From contig JALPQD010000246.1 of NCBI GenBank assembly GCA_023101885.1, positions 1,054,001 through 1,118,000 on the forward strand: a stretch of 64,000 bases of DNA, in the 5' to 3' direction. Below are positions 1 through 11,545 of the stretch, one piece after another (positions within the stretch are counted from its first letter, which is position 1; each line of letters begins with the position of its first letter). Below the pieces are notes generated by a model that was given only the letters and a program-made list of their open reading frames with translations, was not told where the DNA came from and ran no database searches. The DNA comes from Typhlomys cinereus. Lineage: Eukaryota > Chordata > Mammalia > Rodentia > Platacanthomyidae. A program made the position numbers and the translations under genes.

Positions 1-1351
1 GTGTCCCATTCTTATGTCTTGTGTACCTTTAATTTGTTCTTCTGCTTCAAAGTTCCATCAAAATTGAACCTTGCAAAAACATTACTGAGTATGGCATTTA
101 TGTGAAATTTACATTCATTTCAGAATTTCAGTAAGGGTCATCATGAATTGTGAGGGAATGGTAGCTAAATAATTTGAACACTAGTAACATTCAGAGATCG
201 TTTATCCACAGGAGATGAGTTGAGGCAGGATGCCAAAGCTTTGAAGTGAAGCAGCCTATTTTGAAGACATGGTGGTTACACAGTGAAGAAATGAGAAGGA
301 TAATTAAAGAATTGTCTTCAGAGATTCAGACAGCAATAAAAATTCTGGAAACGACACTAGAAGAACACTGGATGCCAAGTTAGCCAGGAGGTTGGAGAGA
401 CAGGGACACTACGTAGTTCACAAGAATACTCCAGTGGTCCTGGGCCAGTGGCCAGAGATACATTTGGAAGATTTGAGCACAACAATATCTTGAAGCAGAA
501 AGCTGATTTCTGCTTTATTATTAGCTATAGATCTACAGTGCTTTTACCAACAATCAAAATTTCTAAAAAACTCTGCATTGGTAATGAAGTAGATTAAATC
601 TGTTTGTGACCAAAATTCTCAATATAAAGAGAAAAGCAATGGATTTCTTAAGCATATTAAGCCTAGTCTATCTTCATATAAAAAAGTTTTCAAACCACCA
701 TTTGCTTTCTTATAAGACAATATTCTTTTGAAATAAGAAAATCCAGAGATATGCTTTTATCATCATGCATTGAAAAAAGTCCATGTTTTTTGAAAATTTA
801 TGATTTAACCACCCATGTTTCCTTCATCTGTTTATTCACATAAAAGTTTGAGATTTGATTGTATCCAAACTATAACTCAATTTTTTCTTTAATATCATCT
901 TTATTATAACTAAAATACAGATCTATTTCTCTACATTTCGTCTTTATATATCAATCTTCAAACTCCAGAAGAAGTTGGCTATATAATAGTCTATTTTAGT
1001 TTCCATTTGTTTTCATTTTTCATCTATAACATTATCACAACTATTTGTAACATCTGTGCACTCATTCCTTATGGTACATGGGAAATTTTATAGATCTGTT
1101 CCAAAATGCATACCACCATTGCTTGTCAAAAGAGATGCCAAAGACTCAAAAATTGCCTCTCTTAACATTATCATCATATTGCACTTCAGCAAACAAACAT
1201 GAATGAATTTGTTCAGTGACCAAAAAACAATCCATACTCTCAAAATCTGTTTAGCTCATCTGTTCAAATCACTTTTTATAATTCTTGAATTTAGATTCCT
1301 TATTTGGAAGGCCATGTCACTCTCCCTCCAGCCACTTCTTCCCCCAAACCC

Positions 1352-1354
<3 letters not shown>
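1..1354. other. unique AT-rich DNA, nothing recognised
   Basis: Only short chance open frames occur. The part around 180-470 is somewhat richer in purines and G, but I cannot match it to a gene or repeat family. Confidence 0.5.

Positions 1355-1388
<34 letters not shown>
1355..1388. repeat. (TG)17 microsatellite
   Basis: An uninterrupted TG run directly abuts a MaLR-like repeat. It explains the C-V-C-V stretch of the open frame at 1203-1463, which is therefore not a gene. Confidence 0.95.
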
Positions 1389-1391
<3 letters not shown>

Positions 1392-1665
1392 GGTTTGAAT
1401 ATCACTTATCACCTCACAGGTGCTCAGGATGGAGGAAAATATATCACAGGAAACAGACCTTGAGGAATGGTAGCTGGTCATATTTCCCTCATGCTAATGT
1501 GTTCTCTGCTTCATAATAGCTGTGGTGATGTGAACCAACTTCCTGTTTCTGCCTCCAGCAGTGTCTTCTCTTATGTGAATCCTGTCATATAGACTATTTC
1601 CGTCTGGACCCATAAGCCAACAAAAATCTATTTCTCCAATAAATTACTTGTATCTACTTATTGTG
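1386..1665 (+). mobile_element. MaLR-like LTR fragment
   Basis: It opens with TGTAATGGTTTGAAT, the usual 5' start of MaLR-type LTRs. Near its end it has AATAAATTACTTG, resembling the polyadenylation region of that family (AATAAA, then CTT and TATAA-type sequence). The 3' border is not sharp and no target duplication was found. Family assignment is from remembered motifs, not a search. Confidence 0.5.
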
Positions 1666-1726
1666 TCTACAATAAATCACTTATTGTCTTACTGCAGATA
1701 AAGGGATACTATAATCACATGTAGGG

Positions 1727-1772
<46 letters not shown>

Positions 1773-1820
1773 CAGAGAGAGAGAGAGAGGGAGACAGAGA
1801 ACAGAGAAAGAGAGAGGGGG
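1727..1820. repeat. GT/GA compound microsatellite
   Basis: A short GT run passes into imperfect GA/GACAGA repeats ending in GAGAGAGGGGG. The open frames here on both strands (R-E-R-E and S-L-S-L) are by-products of the repeat. Confidence 0.9.
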
Positions 1821-1999
1821 CTATTGAGTTTAATTTTGATTGCTTGCATGAGAACGAGTGGAGAAGATTATACACAGGGTACAGGAACGTGGATAATTTA
1901 TCAGTGGTTACATAACTACAAAATAATATCACCTCTCCCAGGACCCATCATCTGCATGTAGTTCCTTACTGGGGGATTGAAGATGTCATGAAGCCTTCC

Positions 2000-2650
2000 T
2001 TACACGTGATAAAATGTAGGGCAATGCTAATCATATGCAGGTAATGACAATTAAGTGAGTTTATGAGTGTAGTAGACATGTCACTCAACTCTCCCATTAA
2101 ACTGCTGTCAAGTATTTTGTCAGCACAATGAGACATAGCTAATAGAGTGGAGGAGACCAAATGAGCTTGTTCAAAATTGCTTTTGTTTTCTGTAGGAAAA
2201 CAAGTTCAATTATGTGTTGAGGTGTGAAGAAAGAAAATGATGTTGAAGATCTGAAGAAAAAGGTGAAAATATGAAGGAGGATAATTATGATAAAAGAACT
2301 ATATGAGGTTATCATGCAAGCATGCAATTAAGACATTCACCTCCCAAAGTTAGGAACATGACCTTATTTTTTTATTTCTAGTTTTTTTGTGACTTTATAA
2401 CTAAGATTAATTTTGTTTGTTATTCTGATTTGCCCAAAAACTGAAACAAGTCTGTGATAGGCTTAGAGGTGGAATGGCAGGAAATATGTGCATGAGAGGA
2501 GAAGGAGCCATGGGCCTCAGGCCATAGTGAGGAATTAAGGAGGGAAACAGACAGAGAATATAGAAACAAAATGGAGAGGTAGACATCAGAAGTTGGAGAC
2601 TCGTGGCACCTTCAAAGTTCCAAAAGAAGCATAGTAGGACTGAATGAGTC
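2000..2650. other. unique DNA, nothing recognised
   Basis: Short minus-strand open frames of 62 to 81 codons start here but show no domain or recognisable protein. The part 2440-2600 is purine-biased. Confidence 0.45.
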
Positions 2651-2656
2651 ATTCAC

Positions 2657-3006
2657 TGGGGCGTGTAAATCCTCAGCAATTAAAGCACCTGGTTTTCAAG
2701 TAAGAGCACTGAAGTTCAGATTGACAGATGAGCCATGGCAGGCAAGGAAGTTGTGGTAGTGTGCTTGTAATTCCAGTCTCAGGAAATGGAGAATGGACAT
2801 CCATAGAAAAGACTGTCTGGAAAGTCATGGCCTATAGGCATCTCTGGGTATTAGTCTTATCCCAACCCAAAGGAAGAAGATACAAGAACAATCAAGAATG
2901 ATTCCTAGCATCAACTTCGGACCTTGAAAGGTATGAGCTCATATGTACAGGTAGACTTATGTGTGCACGTGTGTGAGTGCATACACACACACTCACACAT
3001 ACACTT
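2657..3006 (+). mobile_element. B4-type SINE, sense, diverged
   Basis: The order of blocks fits a rodent B4 (RSINE1) element: a tRNA-derived head (AAAGCACCTGG, AGTTCAGATT), a B1-like middle (TGCTTGTAATTCCAG), a region resembling the B4 3' part, and a CA-rich tail (ACACACACACTCACACA). Divergence is high, so it is old. No target duplication was looked for successfully. Confidence 0.55.
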
Positions 3007-3010
3007 ATGT

Positions 3011-3837
3011 ATGTACCAAGAAGTGTTTGAAACTCACAGAGGCATTGTCTGAGAAGAATTAGAAATAATTTTCATGAAAGCAGTTCTTGTTAATATGTTC
3101 AGCAGGAAAAGAACAAGAATATTTTTCAGCATTGAGTATTCAATGAAATTATGGATTCCCATTTATGTACATTATAAGTAATGGAGATAAGATTCTTATG
3201 ATCACATAACACATTTTCACTAATCTCAATTTATGTATGAATTTGGATCTATGAACACATTAAGCATATATGTAGATATAAGTGTTACATTGTGCTATAC
3301 TTCAAGGAAGTGTTGAAAGATATTTCAACAAATGTAAATATACTGATCTCCCTGTGCCCATAGATTTATATCTCTTTAACTATGCAACGTTTATTTTCAA
3401 TTTACTTTAATAACTAAAAGAAGTTTATTTTCATCTACTTATTTCTAGAGAGAGCAATTGTAGTGTTTTTCAATCAGAAGAAAGCAGCATTAATATGCTT
3501 AATATTACTTCATTCATTAATTTTATAGTGTGATGCTTTTCAGAAGCCAGATGTGGAAATTGCTATTTAGCGACAATATTCCAAGAAAAATGTGGTACGA
3601 CATATTCATTAAGATCGTCCCAGGTAAATATTGTATTGCAACAGATTATTATAAAAGCCAAGCATCTGGTCTACAAACTCAGTACTTTATATATTTGCCT
3701 TTTAAACATGAAAATTCATTCATGTCCCTTTATTTGATCATGATGTACAAAGCATTCACAAGTGGAAGGCTTATGACTTTATGTATTTTTTAACATTGCT
3801 ATCAAGAATGTCTTTTCACACTGGTCAAAACTGTAGC
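3011..3837. other. unique DNA, nothing recognised
   Basis: The 87-codon plus-strand frame at 3530-3793 has no recognisable motif and no splice or promoter context that I trust. Confidence 0.45.
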
Positions 3838-3848
3838 TATTCCTTTTT

Positions 3849-4006
3849 TATTATTTATTCAATTGTGTGTGTATGTGTGTGTATGTATGTGTGTGTGCGT
3901 GTGCATATGTATGTGTGTGTAGAACCACGGACGAATTCGGGAACCACCATGGACCGCCTCCACCTCCTCCTTGTTTACTCTGCCCTGGGATTCACAGGTT
4001 CTGCCC
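3849..4006 (-). mobile_element. young B2-superfamily SINE, 5'-truncated
   Basis: Read on the minus strand this is the 3' half of the young SINE found repeatedly in the window. It has CAGGGCAGAGTAAACAAGGAGG, then the ATGGTGGTTCCCGAATTCGTC block, a CA-rich stretch and a tail with GAATAAATAAT. The tRNA-derived head with its pol III boxes is missing. The 11-base sequence TATTCCTTTTT flanks it exactly (3838-3848 and 4007-4017), so the truncation happened at insertion and not by later deletion. Confidence 0.85.
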
Positions 4007-4017
4007 TATTCCTTTTT

Positions 4018-4625
4018 GCACTTAGAAGGACTACTTCTAGAACTGGGCCAAAGGTTAGTTACTAGAAGAGCAGTCCAAAAATATCATACTCAGGATAATG
4101 CAAGGTAGAAAGCACAGTATGAATAGTGTTCAATAGCTGAAGATTTAGGTCAACAGAAATGCCAAATTTGTTCTGAGTCAGAGTTTAGTCTCCTTGATAA
4201 ACAGAAAGAACCAGTCAGAGGAAGAATGATGAATGGAGGCTGTGGTGAGACCAAGATGCATCTGGAATACAGTGGGGAGCCTATAATCTGTCCTCTGCCC
4301 CCTGACATGTAAGCTAGCTTGACTTCCCCACAGACAGGAGAATGATGAGAAGTAGATACCACGAGGCTGTGTATGGGAAGCATTTTGAAGATATCCTGCC
4401 TTTGTTCTGATCACTTTGCTAAGCTGACCCAAAAATTTGGAACTTATCATTGTTCAGTCTGTGTATACTTCTATGTATTGAAGTGTTGAACCATAAAAGG
4501 ATCTGTAAATCCTCTTGTGATACTGAATGCTGCTGTTGATTCCTGCTTGCTTGCATCATCTACAAAGTAAAATTGAGCTTTTAGGAAAGAGTACAGAAAG
4601 TTGAATGCATCTGATGCCTTGCATA
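4018..4625. other. unique DNA, nothing recognised
   Basis: Overlapping minus-strand frames of 77 and 90 codons lie here (4150-4450). Neither resembles a known family and neither has supporting signals. Confidence 0.45.
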
Positions 4626-5150
4626 AATTTACATATATATATCTGTAGACACACAATATTCTCTGTCTCACTCTCTCAATATATAAAGAATACACACAGC
4701 GTATATAGAGCGCATGTGTAGAACATATATATATGGAGAGAGAGAGTACAATATAAATTTATATACACATACATGCAAGCATACAAAAAAATATGGGATA
4801 CATGATGGATAGATTATAATTAATGATAGAAATATAATACATGATTAAAGAATCAATAAATACATAGTTATAAATACATAGATAATAGTTGTGTAATAGA
4901 TTACATATAGATATAAAGACAGATGATACATGAGAGATCAATGGTAACAAGTATAAAGATAGATATGTCAATGGCAGATAAATAGAAGGATATATATATA
5001 TAAATATTACATAGATAAATAGAAAATAGATATATAGATATGTTGGTGACAGATAAAATATAGACAAATAGTTGATATATACATAGATGCATAGATGATA
5101 TGATGATGATGAATTTAGATAAATAGAAAGAAGATACATATATGAATAAA
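4626..5150. repeat. degenerate TATA/GATA-rich flank
   Basis: Scattered GATA, TATATA and GAGAGA units lead into the denser array that follows. The 204-codon minus-strand frame at 4759-5373, rich in Y, I, S and L, is translation of this low-complexity DNA. Confidence 0.75.
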
Positions 5151-5215
5151 GGATAGATAGATGATAGATACAGAGAGACAGACAGACAGACAGATAGATA
5201 AACAGACAGATAGAC

Positions 5216-5255
<40 letters not shown>

Positions 5256-5321
5256 GACAGATAGATAGATGACAGATAGATAGATGACAGGTAGATAGAT
5301 AGATATATAGATAGATGACAA

Positions 5322-5368
<47 letters not shown>

Positions 5369-5369
5369 T
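5151..5369. repeat. (GATA)n/(GACA)n array
   Basis: About 219 bases of GATA units with an internal GACA block around 5176-5215 and repeated GATGACAGATA interruptions. This is the Bkm-type tetranucleotide composition known from vertebrate genomes. Confidence 0.95.
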
Positions 5370-5743
5370 GCACAATGCTATTCCCAACACTCTTCTGCTA
5401 TTAACATGGCAAATCCAATTAAATCCTTTTTAGACTACAAACTATGGATCTTTTTAACAAAAGGAATCTAAATGTTCTGTCCACAATCTAAAACAGATGT
5501 GAAGGCACTAACTTTGCAATCTCTAGAGTATCAACAAAAACCCATAAGTAGCATAGCTTTGACAACACATCTTCATGGTCTTCCTGGATAGGCATTGTTA
5601 CAGTTCCATGTTCAAAGAAATAACAAACTGATTATTATCCCTGAAGCACAGTGACAGTCAGAGAGTGTGAACAAGCAAAACCATACAGTATTTCCCCAAA
5701 GTTACTACTCATTGGTGGAAGTACCATTTCATTTTTTTTTCAG
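5370..5743. other. unique DNA upstream of candidate exon
   Basis: No repeat recognised. Its last bases form a polypyrimidine tract (CATTTCATTTTTTTTTCAG) ending at 5743 that would serve as a splice acceptor. Confidence 0.45.
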
Positions 5744-5836
5744 TGTTTGGCCAACATTTCTAAGAGTTCTGCATATGGAATAGGGATTACTCTTGCACCA
5801 TCCTTCCTTTTGCATATAGCAGAACTGGATATTGAG
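5744..5836 (+). other. candidate 93-base coding exon
   Basis: A long T-rich tract ending in CAG at 5741-5743 is followed by 93 bases and then GAG|GTAAGC, close to the consensus donor. The length is 31 whole codons. Only one of the three frames is open, giving C-L-A-N-I-S-K-S-S-A-Y-G-I-G-I and, later, H-I-A-E-L-D-I-E. Base composition is a little richer in GC than the flanks. I do not recognise the protein. Pseudo-exons with good splice sites are common in introns, so chance is a real alternative. If genuine, it would be an internal phase 0-0 exon whose skipping keeps the frame. Confidence 0.3.
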
Positions 5837-6302
5837 GTAAGCTGCACAAGTTTCTTTTCTATGTTTTTAGTATCATGAACTTAGTTGATTCACAGAAAAG
5901 GCGAAGCAAATGCACATCTAGATTTATTTAATCTTAGCATCTGCAACAGGACCTTATGCAATATATGGGGAAGGAACTTCAGACATAATAAAAGTCACAG
6001 AGAAGAAACTATTGAAGAAACTGATTAAATATACTAATATCTATGGATTTTCAGTAAAACGCACATTTCCAGATGGAGATACAAGGTCTATGGATAAATT
6101 TTATTTCAATCTAGCATTGCTTAACTAGGGATAATATATAAGATTCCAGGAATTGTTTGATCTTCCACATAGGGTTGGCACTACACAATTATTTCATTGA
6201 CATACTTATTTTCATGTAATCTTTATATACACAGGTAGCCTGTCGATCAAATCTCTGACAGAGTAGTTCAAGGAGTAGCAGAGAATTTTAAATCATTGAT
6301 TT

Positions 6303-6304
<2 letters not shown>
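5837..6304. other. unique DNA downstream of candidate exon
   Basis: No repeat or second exon was recognised between the candidate donor and the GATA array. Confidence 0.45.
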
Positions 6305-6466
<162 letters not shown>

Positions 6467-7804
6467 CATCCATTGAAAAATATGATGCCTCGGTGCTTTA
6501 AATGAATAGATGTGACAGAAAGGAAATTTCCAATGCAAAATCTTCATCAATGTTATATATTTTGAGATTTGTTTCTTTACAAAACACGTATCCTGTACTT
6601 TTTATTCATCTCATCACTCACTATCAGTTGGGACAGAAGAACTGCACTGTTTCTACACTGTCACAGCTGTGACTTTGTGTTCCCACTTTACCAAACATAT
6701 TTCTTTTAAGATAGAAGATTCGGGGGTCAAATTTACCATCTGTTGCTTTTCTAATGTTTGAGATATTTTAATATTTTCTTGTGAACAATAGAAACAACAT
6801 CAACAAAGCATTCTGGTAGGCTAAAAAAAAGAAGCCTAACTTTAGTTAAAGGAGAAATGAATAAGTTTCCCTAAATTCATGAAAGTGAACTATAGCTGTA
6901 AATTCTGTATTTTAGCCTCTGTGTCCTCTGGGACTCTGTTACACTCCACATTAAAATTCATGCTTCCATAAGATTCCTTTATTGTTCCTTCTGTGGGCTG
7001 ATGTTATAAAGCAGACCTGTATTATTTTCATGCACTCTGATCTCACATAAGCATTTGACTTTATCTCTAATGCAGCTCTCACTTACTCGGTATTAATGCA
7101 GAGTTTTCTTAAAGCAAACTGATCTCCCAGATAGCTCCAGGCAAAATGAAAGTTTTTTGAGCCTTGCATTATCTGTGATCATTTTCTCAGGCATGATCTT
7201 ATCAGCTGTTAAGAATACTTGAACTCAGAGATGGGTAATACAGAGTGCATGGTTTAAATCCAGTCATGATCGATGATATCTATAATCATGTTTGATTTAA
7301 CCAGTCAGGCAATACTGTGTTAAACCGTTTTATCTAAAGGGTGTGTTCACTGACAGTGCCTATAATCTGCCTAGTGTTTTAAACAGCCTCAGTCTCTACC
7401 CAATATTCCAAAGCAGTGGTTTTATAGCAACCCTAGTTAATAACTCATGGGCAATGGTTAAAGGTGGCATCATGTAAAAAATTATATTTAAAAGCACATG
7501 TTGTGTCCTTTGACAGTTTCATAAACACAATGAATTTAGGTATTTATTTCACTCCATATTATTCCAAGCCATTTCCCTTCCAATTCTCCACTGAAATCCA
7601 TCTTACCAGTCATTTTCTATTTTCATGTCTTTTTGCATGAGTGAGAGAAAAAATTTTCACAAGGCCACATGTATTCATAAGCACCTGATCACTAAAATCA
7701 TAACCATCTCCATTCTGTTAAAATGCTGCCTCACAAATATCGTATAATTTTACCTGAACTTCAAATTTCTCCGCGAAATATTTTAACAATTGATGTTTAA
7801 TTTT
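6467..7804. other. unique AT-rich DNA, nothing recognised
   Basis: No gene, RNA or repeat recognised over about 1.3 kb. An A-run (CTAAAAAAAAGAAGC) lies near 6822. Confidence 0.45.
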
Positions 7805-8060
7805 CAGTGATGCATAATAATTGCACATATTTAGGGGAGTGCAAAGCGATGATTTGAAACTTGCAGTCAATATTTAATGAACAAATCTTGGATTATTAGC
7901 ATATTTATCACATCAAACATTCATCACTTTTTTGTGGCAAAAGCATCCCAAATCCACTATTTTAACTCTTCTAACTTCAGGTCTTCATGTAAATTTTATG
8001 ATATTGTTCATCTTTCTAACTAATTGCCACCTAAATTTTTATGTGTTGCCATCTGGACAT
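7805..8060. mobile_element. ancient L1M-type fragment
   Basis: The order TGAACAAATC, TTAGCATATTTATCACATC and TCATCACTTTTTTGTGGCAA resembles the untranslated sequence of old mammal-wide L1 families (L1MA/L1MB type). It is heavily mutated. I cannot fix the orientation with confidence. Confidence 0.5.
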
Positions 8061-9267
8061 AAGATTGGATAGTACATAGAATAAAATAGAAGACACAAAA
8101 TGTGGTGATTGTAAAATATAACTAATGGAGTTAAAAATTTGATCTAATAACCTTTTGGCATGAAATTGCTGCATTTTTATGCATGTACAATATTCATCAT
8201 TATGAGTCATATTTTCTTATACAAAAATTAATATACCATAGGAACAATTAATATATTTTACATATTTAATGAAACCTATTAATATTCATTTGTAGGCTCT
8301 TTTCTATATAATTTTGTTGTATCAGCTGCATACCTGTGGAAATTGTAAATGTCATAATCCAACATGTATGTGTTCTAGCCACAAATGTAGCACCAAAATG
8401 AGTATGTGCAAGAAATGTTCTGCTACCTAACCAAATAACTATCATATTTGGAATTGTTATGCCTCTTTGTTGGCCGTAATGTAAGGACATTCTTCTCAGT
8501 CTCATAATTAGCAAATAAGTCTATATATTAAGAAAATCATTAATTTTCACCATTATTAAAGTTAAAATGTCTTGGGAATGTAACATATTTTATGTCTTCA
8601 TAAATGTAATGACTTGAATCAATTTTCTCAGCTCTTGCTACCTGGAATAGGGATGTGTAGATACAGATAAATTTTTAAAGTACTGTGATCATAAACCAAA
8701 TGAGAATGTTACTCATAAAAATAAGTTGGAATACTTCATTAGATTTTGGGAGCTATAAAATTAGCTTAAAGTATTTAATAAATATTAATCTATTTTTCTG
8801 GGCATGCTTGTATCCTAGAGGATGGGCATTTACAGAGAAATCTCACACATACATCTGCCAGGTGAGTTCCTCTAGGCTCATCAAACCTGAAGCCATTAGG
8901 TCACTGGAGGTCACAAATGCTTCTGCTGAGCAGTGACTGTGGCCAAACATAAAAATCATAACCCTGATCAAATCATCATGAGATATATTTTGGAATATTT
9001 TGAAAAATTCATTATGTGACTATTGATCATTAACATGGAAAATGAAAATATCATGTGACAATGTGAAAACACTGAATATGCTTGGAAGAAAACACTTGTG
9101 TGCAAAGAAATTGAAAATAATAGTTGTCCATGTTTTTATAGAAAGATTGCTAAAAGAAATAAACCTCTGAGAGAGTAGCTGGGGCTACTCTTTCAGTTTA
9201 TCAGGGATATCAGTGAAAATCTGAAACTGTGTTAAGAGGGTCATTTTATATAACATTTTATATGATC
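8061..9267. other. unique DNA with a small Cys-rich frame
   Basis: A plus-strand open frame without ATG at 8296-8427 encodes 8 cysteines in its last 32 codons, including C-x-C pairs. No signal supports expression. A short perfect hairpin (AGAGTAGC, 4-base loop, GCTACTCT) lies near 9173-9193. Confidence 0.4.
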
Positions 9268-9281
9268 AAAATATTATTTTT

Positions 9282-9589
9282 TTAAATATTTTTTAATTTA
9301 TTTATTATTTATTCAACTGTGTGTTTTTATTATTATTTATTCAATTGTGCGTGTATGCGTGTGTGTGTGTGTGTGTAGAACCACAGACGAATTCGGGAAC
9401 CACCATGAACGCCACCACCTCCTCCTTGTTCACTCTGCCCCGGGATTCACAGGCTCCAGCCTACCAGGACCGGAAACGCAGGCCGCCCCCACTTCCACCC
9501 GGCGTCTATATGTGAGGTCTAGGATCCGAACTCAGGACCTTCCACCTACAAGGCAGAGGCTTAACCCCTAAGCCACCTCTCCAGCCCCC
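9282..9589 (-). mobile_element. young B2-superfamily SINE, full length
   Basis: Read on the minus strand it starts GGGGGCTGGAGAGGTGGCTTAG and carries A-box and B-box-like sequence of a tRNA-derived pol III promoter. It continues through the conserved body and a CA tract to a GAATAAATAAT tail. A 14-base duplication, AAAATATTATTTTT, flanks it at 9268-9281 and 9590-9603. The tail holds two near-identical copies of the ATTATTTATTCAA motif. Confidence 0.92.
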
Positions 9590-9603
9590 AAAATATTATT
9601 TTT

Positions 9604-10059
9604 AAATCATTTAATGTACTTAGTTTCTATAATCGATTTGTAAAGAAATGAAAGTTTTATTTGAAAGTTACACCTCATGGCTATTTAGTCCATTTCTTTG
9701 GGGCTGAGGCCAGACACTGTTTCACCATAGAAGTAAGATGCTGCATAAAAATCCCATTTTATCTCCCATGGCCCAGTAGCAGAGCTTAAACTTAGAAAAG
9801 GACTGGACTTCATATCCCCTTCATGTGGTCAGTTCATAATACCCTAAATACCTAAATACTAGTCTATGATTTTAAGACTCCAAAAACTCTTAGTATACTA
9901 TAGGTTGAATATCAGAATTTCAGAACTTGAAACTTTGAAAACCACATATCTAAACTATGTATAGTCTTGTAGGAGATGTATGTGTAGCTGCATATGCACA
10001 CACACATCAACAATGTATAATCAGAATTTATTTTATTTCATGTAATTTTATAAAAGTTT
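9604..10059. other. unique DNA, nothing recognised
   Basis: Short stretch between two SINEs. The GGGGCTGAGGCCAG near 9700 may be a decayed SINE trace but is too short to call. Confidence 0.4.
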
Positions 10060-10066
10060 CCATATA

Positions 10067-10150
<84 letters not shown>

Positions 10151-10368
10151 TGTGCTTGCAGAGGCCCAAAGATGACATTAGGTATCATCCTTGATTGTTC
10201 TACCTCCTTAACACGTTGCTGCAGGTTTTCCCAGGCTCAGTCTTCTAACTGTAATTGTAAGCTGCCTCCATTTCTACACAGCATTTTCTCATGGTGTCTG
10301 AGACCTGCACTCTGTTCCTTTTCCTAATTAGGCAAAAGTTTTAACCCATGAACCATCTCCCCCATTAC
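10060..10368 (-). mobile_element. B4-type SINE, antisense
   Basis: On the plus strand a long TG run is followed by GAGGCCCAAAGATGACATTAGG and TATCATCCTTGATTG, which fits an inverted B4 (RSINE1) 3' part. The right end, GAACCATCTCCCCC, is the inverted tRNA-derived head. Moderately diverged. Confidence 0.65.
10069..10146. repeat. (TG)n microsatellite in B4 tail
   Basis: About 78 bases of TG with a GAGTGAG interruption, forming the tail of the adjoining B4 element. Alternating purine-pyrimidine DNA of this length is a classical Z-DNA candidate. Confidence 0.96.
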
Positions 10369-10544
10369 ATCATAAATTTAATTATTTTAAAGGTTAAATA
10401 AATAATATACATGAATTGCAGTTGTAGAAGTACTTTAGGTAGCAGATGAGAGAAAATTTAATATTTTTAATATTCATAAAATAAAGCGAGGTCAAAGGAT
10501 GACTATCAATCAATTCTTCTCAGTATGTACATAATGAACTATCT

Positions 10545-10548
<4 letters not shown>

Positions 10549-10576
<28 letters not shown>
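10549..10576. repeat. (AT)14 microsatellite
   Basis: Uninterrupted AT dinucleotides within AT-rich unique DNA. Confidence 0.95.
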
Positions 10577-10579
<3 letters not shown>

Positions 10580-11229
10580 CTTATACATTATCTGCCTTAA
10601 CTCCTGTCATTTGTGACATAATTCACAGAAGTGGAAAATACTATGCTAAAAGAAATAAACTTCTGAAAGGAAATAAACTATGAACTAATTTCTATGGGAA
10701 CTAATATTTCATCTCTCAGTGTTGAGTAGAATAGTGAATACTTATGGAGAGCAGCTGCAATATTGAAGGATTGTAGGAGAGACATTTACCATGAGTACAA
10801 CCATGCAGGAGAATAGACCTAAACTAGATCACATTACAACAGCTCTGGGTGGCAATTAGCAAGCCAGGATTTGGCTAAGGCAGGACCCTGCCTTCTATTT
10901 TTCTTTGTTAAGACTTGTTTATAGATAGCTGATCTTCCTGCAGGATGCATTATTTATTTCAAACCAACTACAGCTTCCTCTTTCCCATGTTCCAGGACAC
11001 CCACTGACACAGTGATTCTGTTAGTTTGGGTGTATAATAAAACGTGCTTGGGCAGATTCGTGTAGTTGTATCTCCATCCCAACCAATCCTTTCCATGATT
11101 TCAATTCTTCTGTGTGTTTCTTGTCTTGTTCTTCACACATGTGTGGTCCTGACCTAGTAATGGCATGCGTGTTGCAGTAGTTCCTGGTCTGGAGAGAGGA
11201 ACAAAACAGGGGAATGTAGAATGGTCGAG
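10577..11229. other. unique DNA, nothing recognised
   Basis: No gene or repeat recognised between the AT run and the MaLR-like piece that follows. Confidence 0.4.
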
Positions 11230-11545
11230 GAGTTAGTCTGCTTTTAGGTTATGATCAAATATATGAGGAAAGCATGATAAGGTCACAATTTCAGAGGTTT
11301 CAGCCCATTATCCCAACAACACACATAATGACAGCCAGGAGCAAAGGAAAAGACCATCTCCCTTCCTGGTATCTGTTGTCACTTTTGTTCTCTCCTTAAC
11401 CTCAGCATGGGGAATGGAGTTGTCCACGCTAGGGTGGGTCTTGATTACTCTCTAAGTCTCTATGGAAATGACATTAAGTTATTTAATCTATGGAAATGCC
11501 ATTAGGTAAACTCAACGCATGTTTTTTCTAATTTCCTGGGTTCTT
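11230..11545 (-). mobile_element. MaLR-like LTR piece, antisense
   Basis: CACAATTTCAGAGGTTTCAG followed by CCCATTATC matches the inverted central part of rodent MaLR-type LTRs, and GGTGGGTCTTGATTACTC fits their inverted 5' half. Borders are approximate. Confidence 0.4.

Noticed and set aside
4759..5373. 204-codon minus-strand open frame rich in Y, I, S, L
   Set aside because: It is translation of GATA-type low-complexity DNA; the same residues appear in all GATA frames and there is no start or splice context.
8335..8430. Metallothionein processed pseudogene
   Set aside because: Cysteine spacing is suggestive, but nucleotide similarity ends quickly downstream and no A-tail or target duplication was found.
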